From the NCBI RefSeq assembly GCF_000429445.1, contig NZ_AUBW01000011.1, forward strand, positions 1 through 64,000: 64,000 bases of DNA, given 5' to 3'. The first letter of the stretch is position 1; every line of letters begins with the position of its first letter. Shown piece by piece: positions 16,010 through 25,267 of the stretch. The notes under the pieces are model-generated. The model saw only the letters and a program-made list of their open reading frames with translations. It was not told the origin of the DNA and searched no databases. This stretch comes from Algoriphagus terrigena DSM 22685 (GTDB lineage Bacteria > Bacteroidota > Bacteroidia > Cytophagales > Cyclobacteriaceae). The position numbers and the translations under genes are program-made.

Positions 16010-17185
16010 CTACTCTCTTTTCCATACCACCGGCTTGAAGATGATTTCCTGATAGTCATCCCGTTCGTAGATAATACCCAAGGTGGATTCGTTGAGATTG
16101 ACCAAGTCAGAATAGGCCGTCCAAGGGAGTTTGGACTCGTCGCCGGTGTAGTCGATGGGCATTGTCAGTTCCCAGGTTTTGCCTTCGTCAAAGCTGATCT
16201 TGACCGTCAGCTGGTTTCGCTCGGTCTCGTTTGCGTTATTCGAATGAGCCAGGATCGTCTGTCCGTCAACTTCTCCCAAGTCCAAGATCGAACCCTGACA
16301 GACCGGATCGGGCAAGTCCTCGTCGAAGGCTGCTTCATCCCAAGTTTGCCCGCCGTCGGACGAGTAGGCGAGAATCCGCTGTCTGATGTCCCCCTTTTGA
16401 TTTCTGACACTCATGATCATCCGATCTGCGGACAGCTCGGCCGCGATGGATTCATTGGAGCCGGGGATCGCGACAGACTCTGAGACACCGAAGCTTTTCC
16501 CATGATCATCGGTGAAGAATCCATGCGCCTGATATTCCGCGAAATTGTCCTGGGGATCGCCGACTGAGTGATTGGCGGCGACGTAGATCCGGCCCTTGTA
16601 TTTCCCTTTTTTGAACTGAAAAGCATGCCCGGGCGTGTTGGCATAGTGCCGCCAATCTGCCGGGTTTTTGTACTTGGGATTGAAGGCAGGGTTGTTGGGC
16701 TTGTGAACTTGGAGGGTGATGTTTTCAGGCGTTCCCCAGGTTTTTCCCAGATCGACAGACTTCATCATCCATACCTCCCGCACGCCGCGGTTCATCCGGA
16801 TGTCGTATTCGTGGTTGTTTCCCGTGTTGTAAAAAAGATAGACCACGCCCTGCGGATGTGCCGGGTCAAAAAGATCTACCACCGGAGCGGGATTGCCGGC
16901 CTGAAGCGTGTCAAAGTCCAGCAAAGTCTGGATGCCCGACCAGGTTTTGCCCTGATCCGAGCTTCTCTTCATGACCAGATTCACGTCGCCAAAATCGTCA
17001 CTTCCGTTGACCCGGCCTTCGGCAAAAGCCAGCAGTTCACCGTTTGGCAGATCGATGATGGCGGGAATCCGGTAGATCGCGTGTCCTTCCTGGCCGCCTT
17101 TGAATACTGTGGTCTCCTGCGCGGAGACAAGTTGGATGAGGGAAAAGGCGAAGATAATCGCCAGGATGAGCTGGTTAGGTTTCAT
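16010..17185 (-). CDS. Exo-alpha-sialidase, GH33 family
   Basis: It releases terminal sialic acids from glycoconjugates. I take the ATG at 17185, which gives a clean signal peptide (MKPNQLILAIIFAFSLIQLVSAQ); an in-frame ATG lies five codons upstream. The canonical features are present: the YRIP arginine motif at about 38-41, and five Asp boxes (SSDQGKTW, SVDLGKTW, TDDHGKSF, SSDGGQTW, SFDEGKTW). Also visible are a catalytic-Asp region (NGSDDFGDV), a Glu in SNESIAAEL and a likely nucleophile Tyr in WTAYSDLV. At 391 residues it is a single catalytic domain without extra modules. It stands alone, about 7 kb from the lyase/symporter operon. Confidence 0.92.
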   Translation of the reverse strand: MKPNQLILAIIFAFSLIQLVSAQETTVFKGGQEGHAIYRIPAIIDLPNGELLAFAEGRVNGSDDFGDVNLVMKRSSDQGKTWSGIQTLLDFDTLQAGNPAPVVDLFDPAHPQGVVYLFYNTGNNHEYDIRMNRGVREVWMMKSVDLGKTWGTPENITLQVHKPNNPAFNPKYKNPADWRHYANTPGHAFQFKKGKYKGRIYVAANHSVGDPQDNFAEYQAHGFFTDDHGKSFGVSESVAIPGSNESIAAELSADRMIMSVRNQKGDIRQRILAYSSDGGQTWDEAAFDEDLPDPVCQGSILDLGEVDGQTILAHSNNANETERNQLTVKISFDEGKTWELTMPIDYTGDESKLPWTAYSDLVNLNESTLGIIYERDDYQEIIFKPVVWKRE

Positions 17186-17304
17186 GGGATTATAGTTCAA
17201 GTGGTCAAACTAGCACAAGCTTGCTGATTTTCAAACCCTGAAAATCCCGCAGAAAAAAAGATTCAAAAAAATGCAAGCGAGCGGGAACCAAGTTAGCCGA
17301 TCCG

Positions 17305-17322
17305 TGATTGAACGTTCATTCA
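17305..17322. promoter_or_regulatory. TetR-type operator in front of the efflux operon
   Basis: TGATTGAACGTTCATTCA (17305-17322) is an 18-bp inverted repeat with a single mismatched pair and the perfect core TGAACGTTCA. It lies 11 bases before the TetR start codon, where autorepression is typical for this family. Confidence 0.7.
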
Positions 17323-17332
17323 GTCATTATCA

Positions 17333-17911
17333 ATGGATCAAATATCAAGTAAGAAAGTCCAGATTCTCGAAAGCGCCCTCGAGCTAATCCGGGAAAAAGG
17401 TTTTCACGGGAGCCCTATCAGTCAGGTAGCAAAACACGCCTCAGTGGCTGCAGGGTCAGTATATACCTACTTCGAGAGCAAGGATGAGATGATTTTTGAG
17501 CTTTACCGCTATGTCAAATCGGAAGTTTTAAAAGAAATCAGTGAAAAAGATGATCCCAAAAAGAACTTTGAGGACCGTTTTTTTGATTTCTGGAATAACC
17601 TGACTTCACTTTATCAGGAAAGAGTGGCATTTCAGAGCTTTTTGGAACAGTTTACCAGCAGTCCCTACAATACCGAGACGATGCAGCTGGAGACGGACCC
17701 TTGGGGAAGATGGACTGAGGCTTTTTTTAGAGAGGGAGTTGAGTCTGGACAATTGCGGCCACTGAACCCCAAAATTCTTTCGATGATGGTCATGGGAAGT
17801 GTGATTTCCCTGATTCGTTTTAGAACCTATTTCAAAACCAAAACTGCTTCGGCATCCCAAGATCTCCACCTGATTCCCCAAATGGTTTGGGACGGAATCA
17901 AATTTCAATAA
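17333..17911 (+). CDS. TetR/AcrR-family repressor of the adjacent RND efflux operon
   Basis: The 192-residue regulator has an N-terminal TetR helix-turn-helix at about residues 10-55 (KKVQILESALELIREKGF, then AKHASVAAGSVYTYFESKDEMI). The variable C-terminal ligand-binding domain follows. It precedes tolC-, acrA- and acrB-like genes on the same strand with a 25-base gap. A palindrome at its own start suggests autorepression and control of the operon. The ligand is unknown; such regulators usually sense the drugs or metabolites that the pump exports. Confidence 0.9.
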   Translation: MDQISSKKVQILESALELIREKGFHGSPISQVAKHASVAAGSVYTYFESKDEMIFELYRYVKSEVLKEISEKDDPKKNFEDRFFDFWNNLTSLYQERVAFQSFLEQFTSSPYNTETMQLETDPWGRWTEAFFREGVESGQLRPLNPKILSMMVMGSVISLIRFRTYFKTKTASASQDLHLIPQMVWDGIKFQ

Positions 17912-17936
17912 GAGTATTTTAAACCAACTAATTTTA

Positions 17937-19274
17937 ATGAGACAAAGACGATTTCTACTTTGTGTTTTTTGGCTGATTTCGGTCTCGGGCTTACAGGCTC
18001 AGGATCAGCCAATCGACAGTACCCGATTCAATGTGGAGGAGATGGTCAAGTTTGCCATGCTCCACAGTCCTCTGATCCAGATGTCCGAACTGGATGCCGA
18101 GATTGGCGACCAGCAGATCAAGTCCAGCCTTTCGGCCTGGTTTCCACAGATCGCTGCCAATACGCAGTGGAGCAACAACCTGAAGCTGCAGACTCAGCCG
18201 ATCGGCGATCAGCTGATCACCTTTGGGCAGCCGTATTCGGGTAACGTGAACTTTACGGTCGATCAGGCGATCTTCAACCGGGACGTGTTCCTGGCTTCCA
18301 AAGGATCGAAGCTGGCGAGAACCCAGCTCAGCCAGACGCTGGAAACCCAAAAGATCGATGCCGTGGTCACTGTGGCTCGGGCGTTCTACGATCTGCTGCT
18401 TACGATTGAGCAGATCAAGGTGTTTGATGAAAACATCGTCCGACAGGAAAAGCAGTACAAGGACGCGAAGACCCGTTACGATGTGGGCTTGGTGGACAAG
18501 ACGGATTATCAGCGGGCAAGCATCAGCCTGGCAAATCTCCAGAGCGAGCGCAACCGTCAGGTATCTTCGCTCGAAGCGAAATATTCCTACCTGAAGCAGG
18601 TGAGTGGCTATCCGCTGGATCGCGAGCTGACGCTTCACTACGAATACGGGGAGATGGCCGGAAGAGCAGAGCTGGAGTTTTCTCCGGACTTCCTTTTGGA
18701 GAGCCGCGTGGATTACCAGCTCGCCAAGACCCAATATTCGCTGACAGAGCTGGAGACGAGCTATTCCAAGTGGGCTTACATTCCTATGGTGAGGGGATTT
18801 TACAATTACAATTTCCTCTTTTTCGACCAGCGGTTTTCGGGGCTTTTGGATGAATCCTATCCGACTTCAGCGATAGGCTTGGCTGCAACGATTCCGATCT
18901 TCCAGGGCGGAAAACGTGCGCATGACGTGAAAGTGGCGAAACTGAGACAAGAGCGATCTCAAGTGTCCCTCACTGACTACGAGAAGCAGCTCAACACCGA
19001 GTACGAGTCAGCGCTGGCGGCCTACAACAGCAATTACTTCACCTGGCAGACCCTTCAGGACAATCTGGCCCTGGCAGAGGAAGTCTACAACACCATCAAG
19101 TTCCAGTACGACGAGGGGGTCAAAGCTTATGTGGATCTGGTGGTCGCCGAGTCCGAGCTTCGAGCCGCCCAAATCAATAATTACAATGCCCTCTACAGTG
19201 TTCTCTCCAGCAAGCTGGATCTCCAGCGCGCCATGGGCCAGATTAATCCAACTTCCATCGAATCCTCTTTCTAA
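17937..19274 (+). CDS. TolC-family outer membrane efflux protein
   Basis: This forms the outer-membrane channel of a tripartite RND pump. It has 445 residues with a signal peptide (FLLCVFWLISVSGLQAQ). Two OEP repeats consist of long helices, with features such as DAVVTVARAFYDLLLTIEQIKV in the first half and LNTEYESALAAYNSNYFTW in the second. The end of each repeat contains the expected D/E-rich turn (RYDVGLVDKTDYQRA; FQYDEGVKAYVDLVVAES). The adaptor starts one base after its stop. It is second in the operon. Confidence 0.93.
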   Translation: MRQRRFLLCVFWLISVSGLQAQDQPIDSTRFNVEEMVKFAMLHSPLIQMSELDAEIGDQQIKSSLSAWFPQIAANTQWSNNLKLQTQPIGDQLITFGQPYSGNVNFTVDQAIFNRDVFLASKGSKLARTQLSQTLETQKIDAVVTVARAFYDLLLTIEQIKVFDENIVRQEKQYKDAKTRYDVGLVDKTDYQRASISLANLQSERNRQVSSLEAKYSYLKQVSGYPLDRELTLHYEYGEMAGRAELEFSPDFLLESRVDYQLAKTQYSLTELETSYSKWAYIPMVRGFYNYNFLFFDQRFSGLLDESYPTSAIGLAATIPIFQGGKRAHDVKVAKLRQERSQVSLTDYEKQLNTEYESALAAYNSNYFTWQTLQDNLALAEEVYNTIKFQYDEGVKAYVDLVVAESELRAAQINNYNALYSVLSSKLDLQRAMGQINPTSIESSF

Positions 19275-19275
19275 C

Positions 19276-20379
19276 ATGAAAAAATATTTTAATCCAAGCA
19301 TCTTATTCTTTGCTATCCTGGCCGTGGTAGTCACTGGCTGTGGAAAATCCGCGCAAGCTCCACCTCCTCCGCCACCAACAGCTGTGTCTGTATATACCGT
19401 AGCGAGCAAGTCAGTGAAGGGTGTCGATACCTATCCGGCCACTGTAGTCGCGCTCAATGAGATCGAACTCCGTCCGCAGGTCAGCGGCTACATCACCCAG
19501 ATCTTTGTCCAGGATGGACAGCAGGTGACCAAAGGCCAAAAACTGTATCAGATCGACCAGAGCAAATATGTGGCGTCAAGAAATCAGGCGATGGCTACGC
19601 TTGCTTCCGCAAAAGCGAATCTGGCAAGAATCAAAAAAGACGTAGACCGCTACGAGCGACTCGATCAGAATGAAGCGATTGCCAAGCAGGTATTGGACAA
19701 TGCGAAAGCTGACCTGTTGGCTGCTGAGGCGCAAGTGCAGGCCGCGGAAGCGCAGGTTTCCTCTGCTGAGACCGACTTGGGATATTCCCTGATTACCGCA
19801 CCGTTTGCCGGTCGGATCGGCATCTCGCAGGTTAGACTGGGTGCGCAGGTTTCTCCGGGCCAGCCTTTGTTGAATACCTTGTCTTCGACCGATCCGGTTC
19901 AGGTTGATTTTGTAATCAACGAAAAAGAGATTCCCCGCTACTACAAACTGGTAAACGCTCCGGACGCTCCGGATTCTCTTTTCTCGCTGAGACTCAGTGA
20001 CGGAAGCCTTTATCCTCATCCGGGAAAGCTAGCCACCGTCGACCGCGCAGTCGGACGCCAGACCGGCACGATCAATATCCGGGTGGAGTTTCCTAATGCC
20101 GACCGGATGCTGGTACCAGGGATGACCGGAACGCTCCAAGTGGTGAACGACGACCACGGAGATCAGTTGGTGATCCCGCACAAGGCCGTGACCGAGCAGA
20201 TGGGTGAGTATTTCGTGTATGTGGTCGGTCAGGACAGTACAGTCACTCAGCAAACGGTAAAGCTGGGGACTGTTTTTGGTACCGACGTGGCGATCCGCGA
20301 AGGGCTTGCCTCTGGGCAGACGATCGTGGTAGACGGGCTTCAAAAACTCCGTCAGGGTTCGAAAGTCCAAATCCAGTAG
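19276..20379 (+). CDS. RND efflux periplasmic adaptor (membrane fusion protein) lipoprotein
   Basis: This bridges the inner-membrane pump and the TolC channel. The ATG at 19276 starts a lipoprotein signal with lipobox VVTGCGKS, so the N-terminus is lipid-anchored. The order is a short proline stretch (APPPPPPT), a beta-barrel/lipoyl part (IELRPQVSGYITQIFVQDGQ), a helical hairpin at about 95-150 rich in Ala/Gln, and a second lipoyl half (LITAPFAGRIGISQV). A C-terminal membrane-proximal domain follows (GLASGQTIVVDGLQKLRQG). At 367 residues it has AcrA-like length. Confidence 0.94.
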   Translation: MKKYFNPSILFFAILAVVVTGCGKSAQAPPPPPPTAVSVYTVASKSVKGVDTYPATVVALNEIELRPQVSGYITQIFVQDGQQVTKGQKLYQIDQSKYVASRNQAMATLASAKANLARIKKDVDRYERLDQNEAIAKQVLDNAKADLLAAEAQVQAAEAQVSSAETDLGYSLITAPFAGRIGISQVRLGAQVSPGQPLLNTLSSTDPVQVDFVINEKEIPRYYKLVNAPDAPDSLFSLRLSDGSLYPHPGKLATVDRAVGRQTGTINIRVEFPNADRMLVPGMTGTLQVVNDDHGDQLVIPHKAVTEQMGEYFVYVVGQDSTVTQQTVKLGTVFGTDVAIREGLASGQTIVVDGLQKLRQGSKVQIQ

Positions 20380-20415
20380 GAGGCTCTCATTTTTTCTAAA
20401 CAAGAATTCTAAGAA

Positions 20416-23400
20416 ATGATATCAGAAATATTCATAAAACGCCCTGTGATGGCGATGGTGATCTCCATCGTGATCGTATTGGTGGGTGCGCTGGCGGCGC
20501 TTACGCTGCCGGTGACGCAGTATCCCGACATCACGCCGCCGGTTGTGTCCGTGTCGGCGACCTATCCAGGAGCAGATGCCCAGACCGTGGAGCAGACGGT
20601 GGCGACACCTATTGAGACTCAGGTCAACGGTTCTCCGGGGATGGCCTACATCAGCTCCAACAATACCAGCACAGGGCAGATGCAGATGAACGTGACCTTT
20701 GATGTGGGGACGGACATTGACATCGCTACGCTCGATGTGCAAAACCGGGTAAGTATCGCCGAGCCGGTAGTTCCCGAGGCTGTCCGAAGGCTGGGACTCG
20801 TGGTGCGGAAGAGAAATCCGAGCATCATGATGGTGATCAGTATCTACTCGCCAAAGGGTACCCACGATCCAAAGTTTCTCTCCAACTACACCAACATCTA
20901 CATCAAAGATGCACTCGCACGGGTGCAGGGAGTAGGGGATATCAACGCCATCGGGCAGGATTTCTCCATGCGGGTGTGGCTGAGACCGGACAAGATGGCC
21001 CAATATGGCATCTCTACAGCTCAGGTAAACGCCGCGATCCAGGAGCAAAACCTTCAAGTTGCGGCCGGTACAGTCGGCGGTATGCCACAGTTTAACTCGC
21101 AGGCCTTCGAGTATCCGATCACGGTCAATGGCCGCTTGGTCGAGCAGGACGAGTTTGAAAGCATCATCGTCCGAACCAATCCTGAGGACGGGTCCTTGGT
21201 CTATCTCAAAGACATTGCACGAGTAGAACTGGGTCAGTTTGACTATGGCCGATACTCTACTGTAAACGGACAGGAAGCCGCGATCCTTCTGGTGTATCAA
21301 GCTCCGGGAAGCAATGCCCTGGAGACTGCCGAGGGCGTTTATGCAGCCTTGGATCAGCTTAAAACTGCCTTCCCGGCCGATATGGACTATGTGGTTCCTT
21401 TCGAATCGGTGTCTGTGGTCGAAGTATCTATCAATGAAGTACTCAAGACATTTGGCGAGGCACTGCTCTTGGTAATCGTCGTCGTGTTTCTTTTCCTGCA
21501 AAGCTGGAGAGCGACTCTGGTTCCGATCTTGGCGATTCCTGTCTCGATCGTCGGGACGTTTATCTTCTTTATCCCGCTGGGATTCACTATCAATACTCTT
21601 ACGATGTTCGGCTTTGTGCTGGCGATCGGGATCGTGGTGGATGATGCCATCGTCGTGGTCGAGGCTGCGCAGCATTATATTGACCGGTTTAAGCTTTCTG
21701 CCAAGGAAGCTACCAGACGGGCGATGAAAGACATCACCGCTCCGGTTATTGCCATTGCGTTGATCTTGGCGGCGGTGTTTATCCCGGTAGGATTTATCCC
21801 GGGTATTGTCGGAAGGATGTATCAGCAGTTTGCGATCACGATTGCAATCTCTGTATTGATCTCGGCTTTTGTTGCTTTGACTCTGACTCCAGCGCTTTGC
21901 AGTATTTTGCTCAGACCGTCAGAAGTCACTCCGGAGGGAAAGGGCCTGAACAAGTTTTTCTACAAGTTCAACAACTGGTTTGAGCGGGTGACTTCCTCGT
22001 ATTCCAGCGGGGTAAAAACCTGGATCAAGCGTGCGCCGCTGGTCTTGGTGATCCTGGTCTGCATCTTTGCGGGGACTTTTGGTCTTTTCCAATTGAAACC
22101 AACCGGCTTCTTGCCTACGGAAGATGAAGGACGGCTTTTCGTCTCTGTCGAGCTTCCTGAGGGAGCTTCAAGTTCTAGAACCCGCGAAGTGATGGCGGAG
22201 ATGACAGAACTGATCCGAAGCACCGAGGGTATCAACAACGTGACAGGAATCGGTGGACTGAATGCGATCAACTTCTCCTTTAAACCAAACTCTGCCACCT
22301 TCTTCGTGCAGATGCATCCTTGGGAAACCAGAAAGGACCCTTCGCTTCAGCTCTTCGGGATCATCGGAGCCCTCAATCAGAAGTTTCGGGTGATCAAAGG
22401 TGCCAATATCGTCGTGGTGCCGCCGCCGGCGATCCCCGGACTGGGGCAGACGGGCGGATTTAGCTTTATGCTCGAGCAGCGTGCCGGCGGAGACGTGAAA
22501 GAACTCGAGGGAGTTCTCGGACAGTTCCTCCAGGCTGCCAACGCCAGACCGGAGATTGCGATGGCTTATAGCTTCTTTACTGCGAAAACTCCCGGCTATC
22601 ATGTGGAAGTGGACCGCGAAAAGATCAAGAAACTGGGCGTTTCGATGACCGATGTGTTCAGCACCATGTCTAGCATGATGGGCTCCAGCTATGTGAACGA
22701 TTTCACCAAGTACGGCCGAAACTTCCGCGTCGTGACGCAGGCTGACACCTCGTTCCGAAGCGGGATCGATGACCTGCAGAAGTTCTATGTGCTGAACAGA
22801 AACGGGGAATCCGTTCCCCTGAGTGCCTTGGTGAACTACAAAATCGTGGAGAACGCCCCCGTAATCTCCCACTACAACCTCTTCCGCTCGGCGGAGATCA
22901 ACGGGAATGCCGCACCGGGATTCAGCTCCGGGCAGGCGATCCAGGCGCTGGAGGAAGTGGCTGCGGAAGTCCTTCCTGACGGATATGGCTATGACTTCTC
23001 CGGCTTGAGCCGGGAGGAGATGTCTGCCGGCAACAGCACGATCCTGATCTTCTCGCTGGCGATTATCTTGGTTTCACTCTTGTTGGCGGCCTTGTATGAA
23101 AGCTGGTCTGTGCCGTTTTCGGTCTTGCTGGCGCTTCCTCTAGGTGCATTTGGAGCGATCCTGGCCTTGACCTTCCTGCCCAAGCTGGACAACAACGTCT
23201 ATGCGCAGATCGGTCTGATTACGCTGATCGGTTTGGCTGCCAAAAACGCCATCCTGATCGTGGAATTTGCCAAGGAGCGGGTGGACAAAGGCATGCCGCT
23301 GATCAAGGCGACGATTGATGCGGTGAAGCTGCGTCTCCGTCCGATCATCATGACCTCGCTGGCCTTTATCCTCGGCGTGGTGCCGCTGGCGCTTTCCAAT

Positions 23401-23589
23401 GGTGCAGGTGCCGTGGCCAGACAGACCATCGGCTGGACGGTAATCGGAGGGATGCTCTCGGCCACCTTCCTGGCGATCTTCTTCGTGCCGGTCTTGTATG
23501 TGGTGATCACCAAGATCGCCTATGGCAAAAAGGGCTTGCAGAAGCTGGAGGAAAATGCGGATCTAAGCGGATTTGAAGAGCATCACTAA
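20416..23589 (+). CDS. RND multidrug efflux permease, AcrB/HAE1 type
   Basis: This is a proton-driven inner-membrane pump with 12 transmembrane helices and two large periplasmic loops; the 1057 residues are full length. Helix 1 starts MISEIFIKRPVMAMVISI. The helix 4 proton-relay pair Asp-Asp is visible at about residues 407-408 (AIGIVVDDAIVVVE). The helix 10 lysine is in LIGLAAKNAILIVEFAKE. The spacing to the adaptor is 36 bases. HAE1-type pumps export hydrophobic and amphiphilic drugs; the specific substrate here is unknown. Confidence 0.96.
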   Translation: MISEIFIKRPVMAMVISIVIVLVGALAALTLPVTQYPDITPPVVSVSATYPGADAQTVEQTVATPIETQVNGSPGMAYISSNNTSTGQMQMNVTFDVGTDIDIATLDVQNRVSIAEPVVPEAVRRLGLVVRKRNPSIMMVISIYSPKGTHDPKFLSNYTNIYIKDALARVQGVGDINAIGQDFSMRVWLRPDKMAQYGISTAQVNAAIQEQNLQVAAGTVGGMPQFNSQAFEYPITVNGRLVEQDEFESIIVRTNPEDGSLVYLKDIARVELGQFDYGRYSTVNGQEAAILLVYQAPGSNALETAEGVYAALDQLKTAFPADMDYVVPFESVSVVEVSINEVLKTFGEALLLVIVVVFLFLQSWRATLVPILAIPVSIVGTFIFFIPLGFTINTLTMFGFVLAIGIVVDDAIVVVEAAQHYIDRFKLSAKEATRRAMKDITAPVIAIALILAAVFIPVGFIPGIVGRMYQQFAITIAISVLISAFVALTLTPALCSILLRPSEVTPEGKGLNKFFYKFNNWFERVTSSYSSGVKTWIKRAPLVLVILVCIFAGTFGLFQLKPTGFLPTEDEGRLFVSVELPEGASSSRTREVMAEMTELIRSTEGINNVTGIGGLNAINFSFKPNSATFFVQMHPWETRKDPSLQLFGIIGALNQKFRVIKGANIVVVPPPAIPGLGQTGGFSFMLEQRAGGDVKELEGVLGQFLQAANARPEIAMAYSFFTAKTPGYHVEVDREKIKKLGVSMTDVFSTMSSMMGSSYVNDFTKYGRNFRVVTQADTSFRSGIDDLQKFYVLNRNGESVPLSALVNYKIVENAPVISHYNLFRSAEINGNAAPGFSSGQAIQALEEVAAEVLPDGYGYDFSGLSREEMSAGNSTILIFSLAIILVSLLLAALYESWSVPFSVLLALPLGAFGAILALTFLPKLDNNVYAQIGLITLIGLAAKNAILIVEFAKERVDKGMPLIKATIDAVKLRLRPIIMTSLAFILGVVPLALSNGAGAVARQTIGWTVIGGMLSATFLAIFFVPVLYVVITKIAYGKKGLQKLEENADLSGFEEHH

Positions 23590-23610
23590 GCTCACTGATT
23601 GAAAATAGAA

Positions 23611-23646
23611 AAAGCTGCCCTGATAAGATGGGGCAGCTTTTTTTTG
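23611..23646 (+). terminator. Terminator of the RND efflux operon
   Basis: AAAGCTGCCC (23611-23620) and GGGCAGCTTT (23631-23640) form a 10-bp stem followed by TTTTT. The flanking A and T runs also allow it to serve the minus-strand gene beyond. Confidence 0.9.
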
Positions 23647-23791
23647 TGGTGATTAGAGATCCCATCCGCCGCCGGGAAAAGTTTAAAAAACTTTCGAGAT
23701 CTTATCGGGTTTCTGAGTGTCGAAATTGCTTTTTCGCTTTATTTTTTCTTTTGCCAACGGTAAGCTATATGCAATGTCCTACGCAGTTTTT

Positions 23792-24643
23792 TTATTCAAT
23801 TTGTTCAACGTTGAATTCGATGTCCCAACGCTTTAAATAGTCTTGTAGTGGCCCAAATCCCATTTCTGCTCTCCTTTTATTTACAGTTTCAGGATTGGAT
23901 AGTTCATACAGCACCCATTCATTCCCTTCTTTGGTTACTTGAGTTCCGTAAATCTGAGGTTCACCATCCATCATCATTGTTCTATCTTTCAACATAGCGA
24001 TTTGAGTTGCAGCGAGATCTCCGTTTTTCGCAGATTGTTCCAAGAGCGGTAAGTACTTTTTGCGATTGACATTATCTCCGTGTTGAAAAACCACCCATAT
24101 CGCACTCATTTGAATATCATCAACTTCGGATAAGGTAGGCATTCCGCATTTTTCTAGAAGGCTAATTACTGTTGTAAGATTTTGAAAGTCAGTTTCAGGA
24201 TTTATTGTACCGTCTTCTGTGCGCATGCTCTGATCACTTTCAAACACTTTTTGTAAAATTTCTTGCTTCTGCTCACAATCAATATCAACCAATTCAATTG
24301 GCGGTTGATATTCAAAGGCTTCTTTTATTTTTTCTCGGAGTTCTTTATCATGAGCTGTGGCTCTTCTTAAAATTAGTTCCTTTACAGTGCCATTCTTGTC
24401 AACATAACTATCTGTAGCCCACTCATCGGGATTTTGAATTTTTTGGATGGAATCGAGACTAAGTAATTCTCCTTTTTCATTTCTAAAAACCAAAGTTTCT
24501 GAGTCAGGGAACTTCTTTTGTTTTGCTCTCTCAATTAATTCTGTATCGGAGAGTTTGGTTAATCCTTCTGGTTCATATGTTTTGTCTTTACAGGAACTTA
24601 AAAACATTATGAAAAGGCTGTAGACGTAGATTTGATATCTCAT
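23792..24643 (-). CDS. DUF6624-type lipoprotein of unknown function
   Basis: The 283-residue protein has a lipoprotein signal (YSLFIMFLSSCKDK). The C-terminal half carries the pattern I associate with DUF6624: FESDQSMR, then AIWVVFQHGDN, YLPLLEQSAKNGDL, AMLKDRTMM, GEPQIYGTQ and KRRAEMGFGPLQDYLKRW. No catalytic mechanism is known to me. It is more AT-rich than its neighbours and has no operon partner, consistent with acquired DNA. The N-terminal 120 residues are not recognised. Confidence 0.75.
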   Translation of the reverse strand: MRYQIYVYSLFIMFLSSCKDKTYEPEGLTKLSDTELIERAKQKKFPDSETLVFRNEKGELLSLDSIQKIQNPDEWATDSYVDKNGTVKELILRRATAHDKELREKIKEAFEYQPPIELVDIDCEQKQEILQKVFESDQSMRTEDGTINPETDFQNLTTVISLLEKCGMPTLSEVDDIQMSAIWVVFQHGDNVNRKKYLPLLEQSAKNGDLAATQIAMLKDRTMMMDGEPQIYGTQVTKEGNEWVLYELSNPETVNKRRAEMGFGPLQDYLKRWDIEFNVEQIE

Positions 24644-24983
24644 TTAATGGTTTTCTCAAATTGCATAGAACATCCGAAAAGTACTACCCCGTCGACGAGT
24701 GTCGTGTATATCCGTTTTGGATGAAGCGTTGACTTGCGGATTGCTCCTTCAAATTAATCAATTCGGAGATTTTCGCAAGCGGGAAAACTAATTCCGGAAA
24801 GCGATTGTCTTTGAGAGTTCTGATCTGAAGGCCTGAGTCATTAAGGCGGGACTTTCCACGATCACTGGTGATTGACATTTCCCTGCTCGGGCTAATTACC
24901 GTACTTAGGGATCGATTAGGCCTTCCAAAAACCGCTGACTTTTACCGATTTGAAATTTTTTTGAGGAAAAAAATCAGAAAACG
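24644..24983. other. Gene-free stretch before the iron operon promoter
   Basis: No convincing gene, RNA or repeat is visible here. The short minus-strand frame at 24684-24878 has no family resemblance or start context. Confidence 0.5.
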
Positions 24984-25014
24984 TTTGGCAACCCGAACTC
25001 CGGGTGTACATTTG
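24984..25014 (+). promoter_or_regulatory. Bacteroidota consensus promoter of the Xus-like operon
   Basis: TTTG (24984-24987), exactly 19 bases, then TACATTTG (25007-25014) is a complete match to TTTG-N19-TAnnTTTG. The expected start near 25021 falls inside the adjacent operator. Confidence 0.8.
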
Positions 25015-25019
25015 TCTTA

Positions 25020-25038
25020 ATTTAAAATCAATCTAAAT
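25020..25038. promoter_or_regulatory. Fur-like 19-bp operator at the start site
   Basis: ATTTAAAATCAATCTAAAT is a 9-1-9 imperfect palindrome (7 of 9 pairs; outer arms ATTTA/TAAAT). It sits five bases after the -7 element, where a bound repressor would block transcription. The same box, differing only in its central base, occurs at 34248. The size and symmetry match Fur boxes, and the genes downstream concern iron, so a Fur-like repressor is the best inference. Confidence 0.6.
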
Positions 25039-25203
25039 AAAAGGATGGTTTTGCGGATTCTTTCGGGACGTAAAAAACACAAGATCAAAATCATGCGCTA
25101 GCGATTTTTCCGGCTAGACAAATCAGAGGAAAATCTCCAAAGCTTAAGCGGCTTTCGGAATGAACCTCGAGTCGATAACCGGTCACATATTTCAGTAAAA
25201 AAA

Positions 25204-25233
25204 GAAGCCATGCAGCGGGAACTGCACGGCTTC
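25204..25233 (-). terminator. Hairpin in the receptor leader with a minus-strand T run
   Basis: GAAGCC-A-TGCAG (25204-25215) pairs with CTGCA-C-GGCTTC (25222-25233), 11 pairs and one mismatch. On the minus strand it is followed by TTTTTTT, as in a terminator for antisense or upstream-directed transcription. In the sense RNA it is a leader hairpin 34 bases before the GTG start. Confidence 0.45.
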
Positions 25234-25267
25234 AGGTAAACACTTTCTAACTCGTCATTACAAAGCC

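Noticed and set aside
15795..16052. Plus-strand frame of 85 codons in the repeat island
   Set aside because: It starts at TTG, overlaps the end of the sialidase gene and shows no family resemblance; the sequence may be repeat-derived.
20422..21675. Minus-strand frame of 417 codons
   Set aside because: It mirrors the RND permease coding sequence; its composition (His/Arg/Asp-rich) is typical of an antisense shadow.
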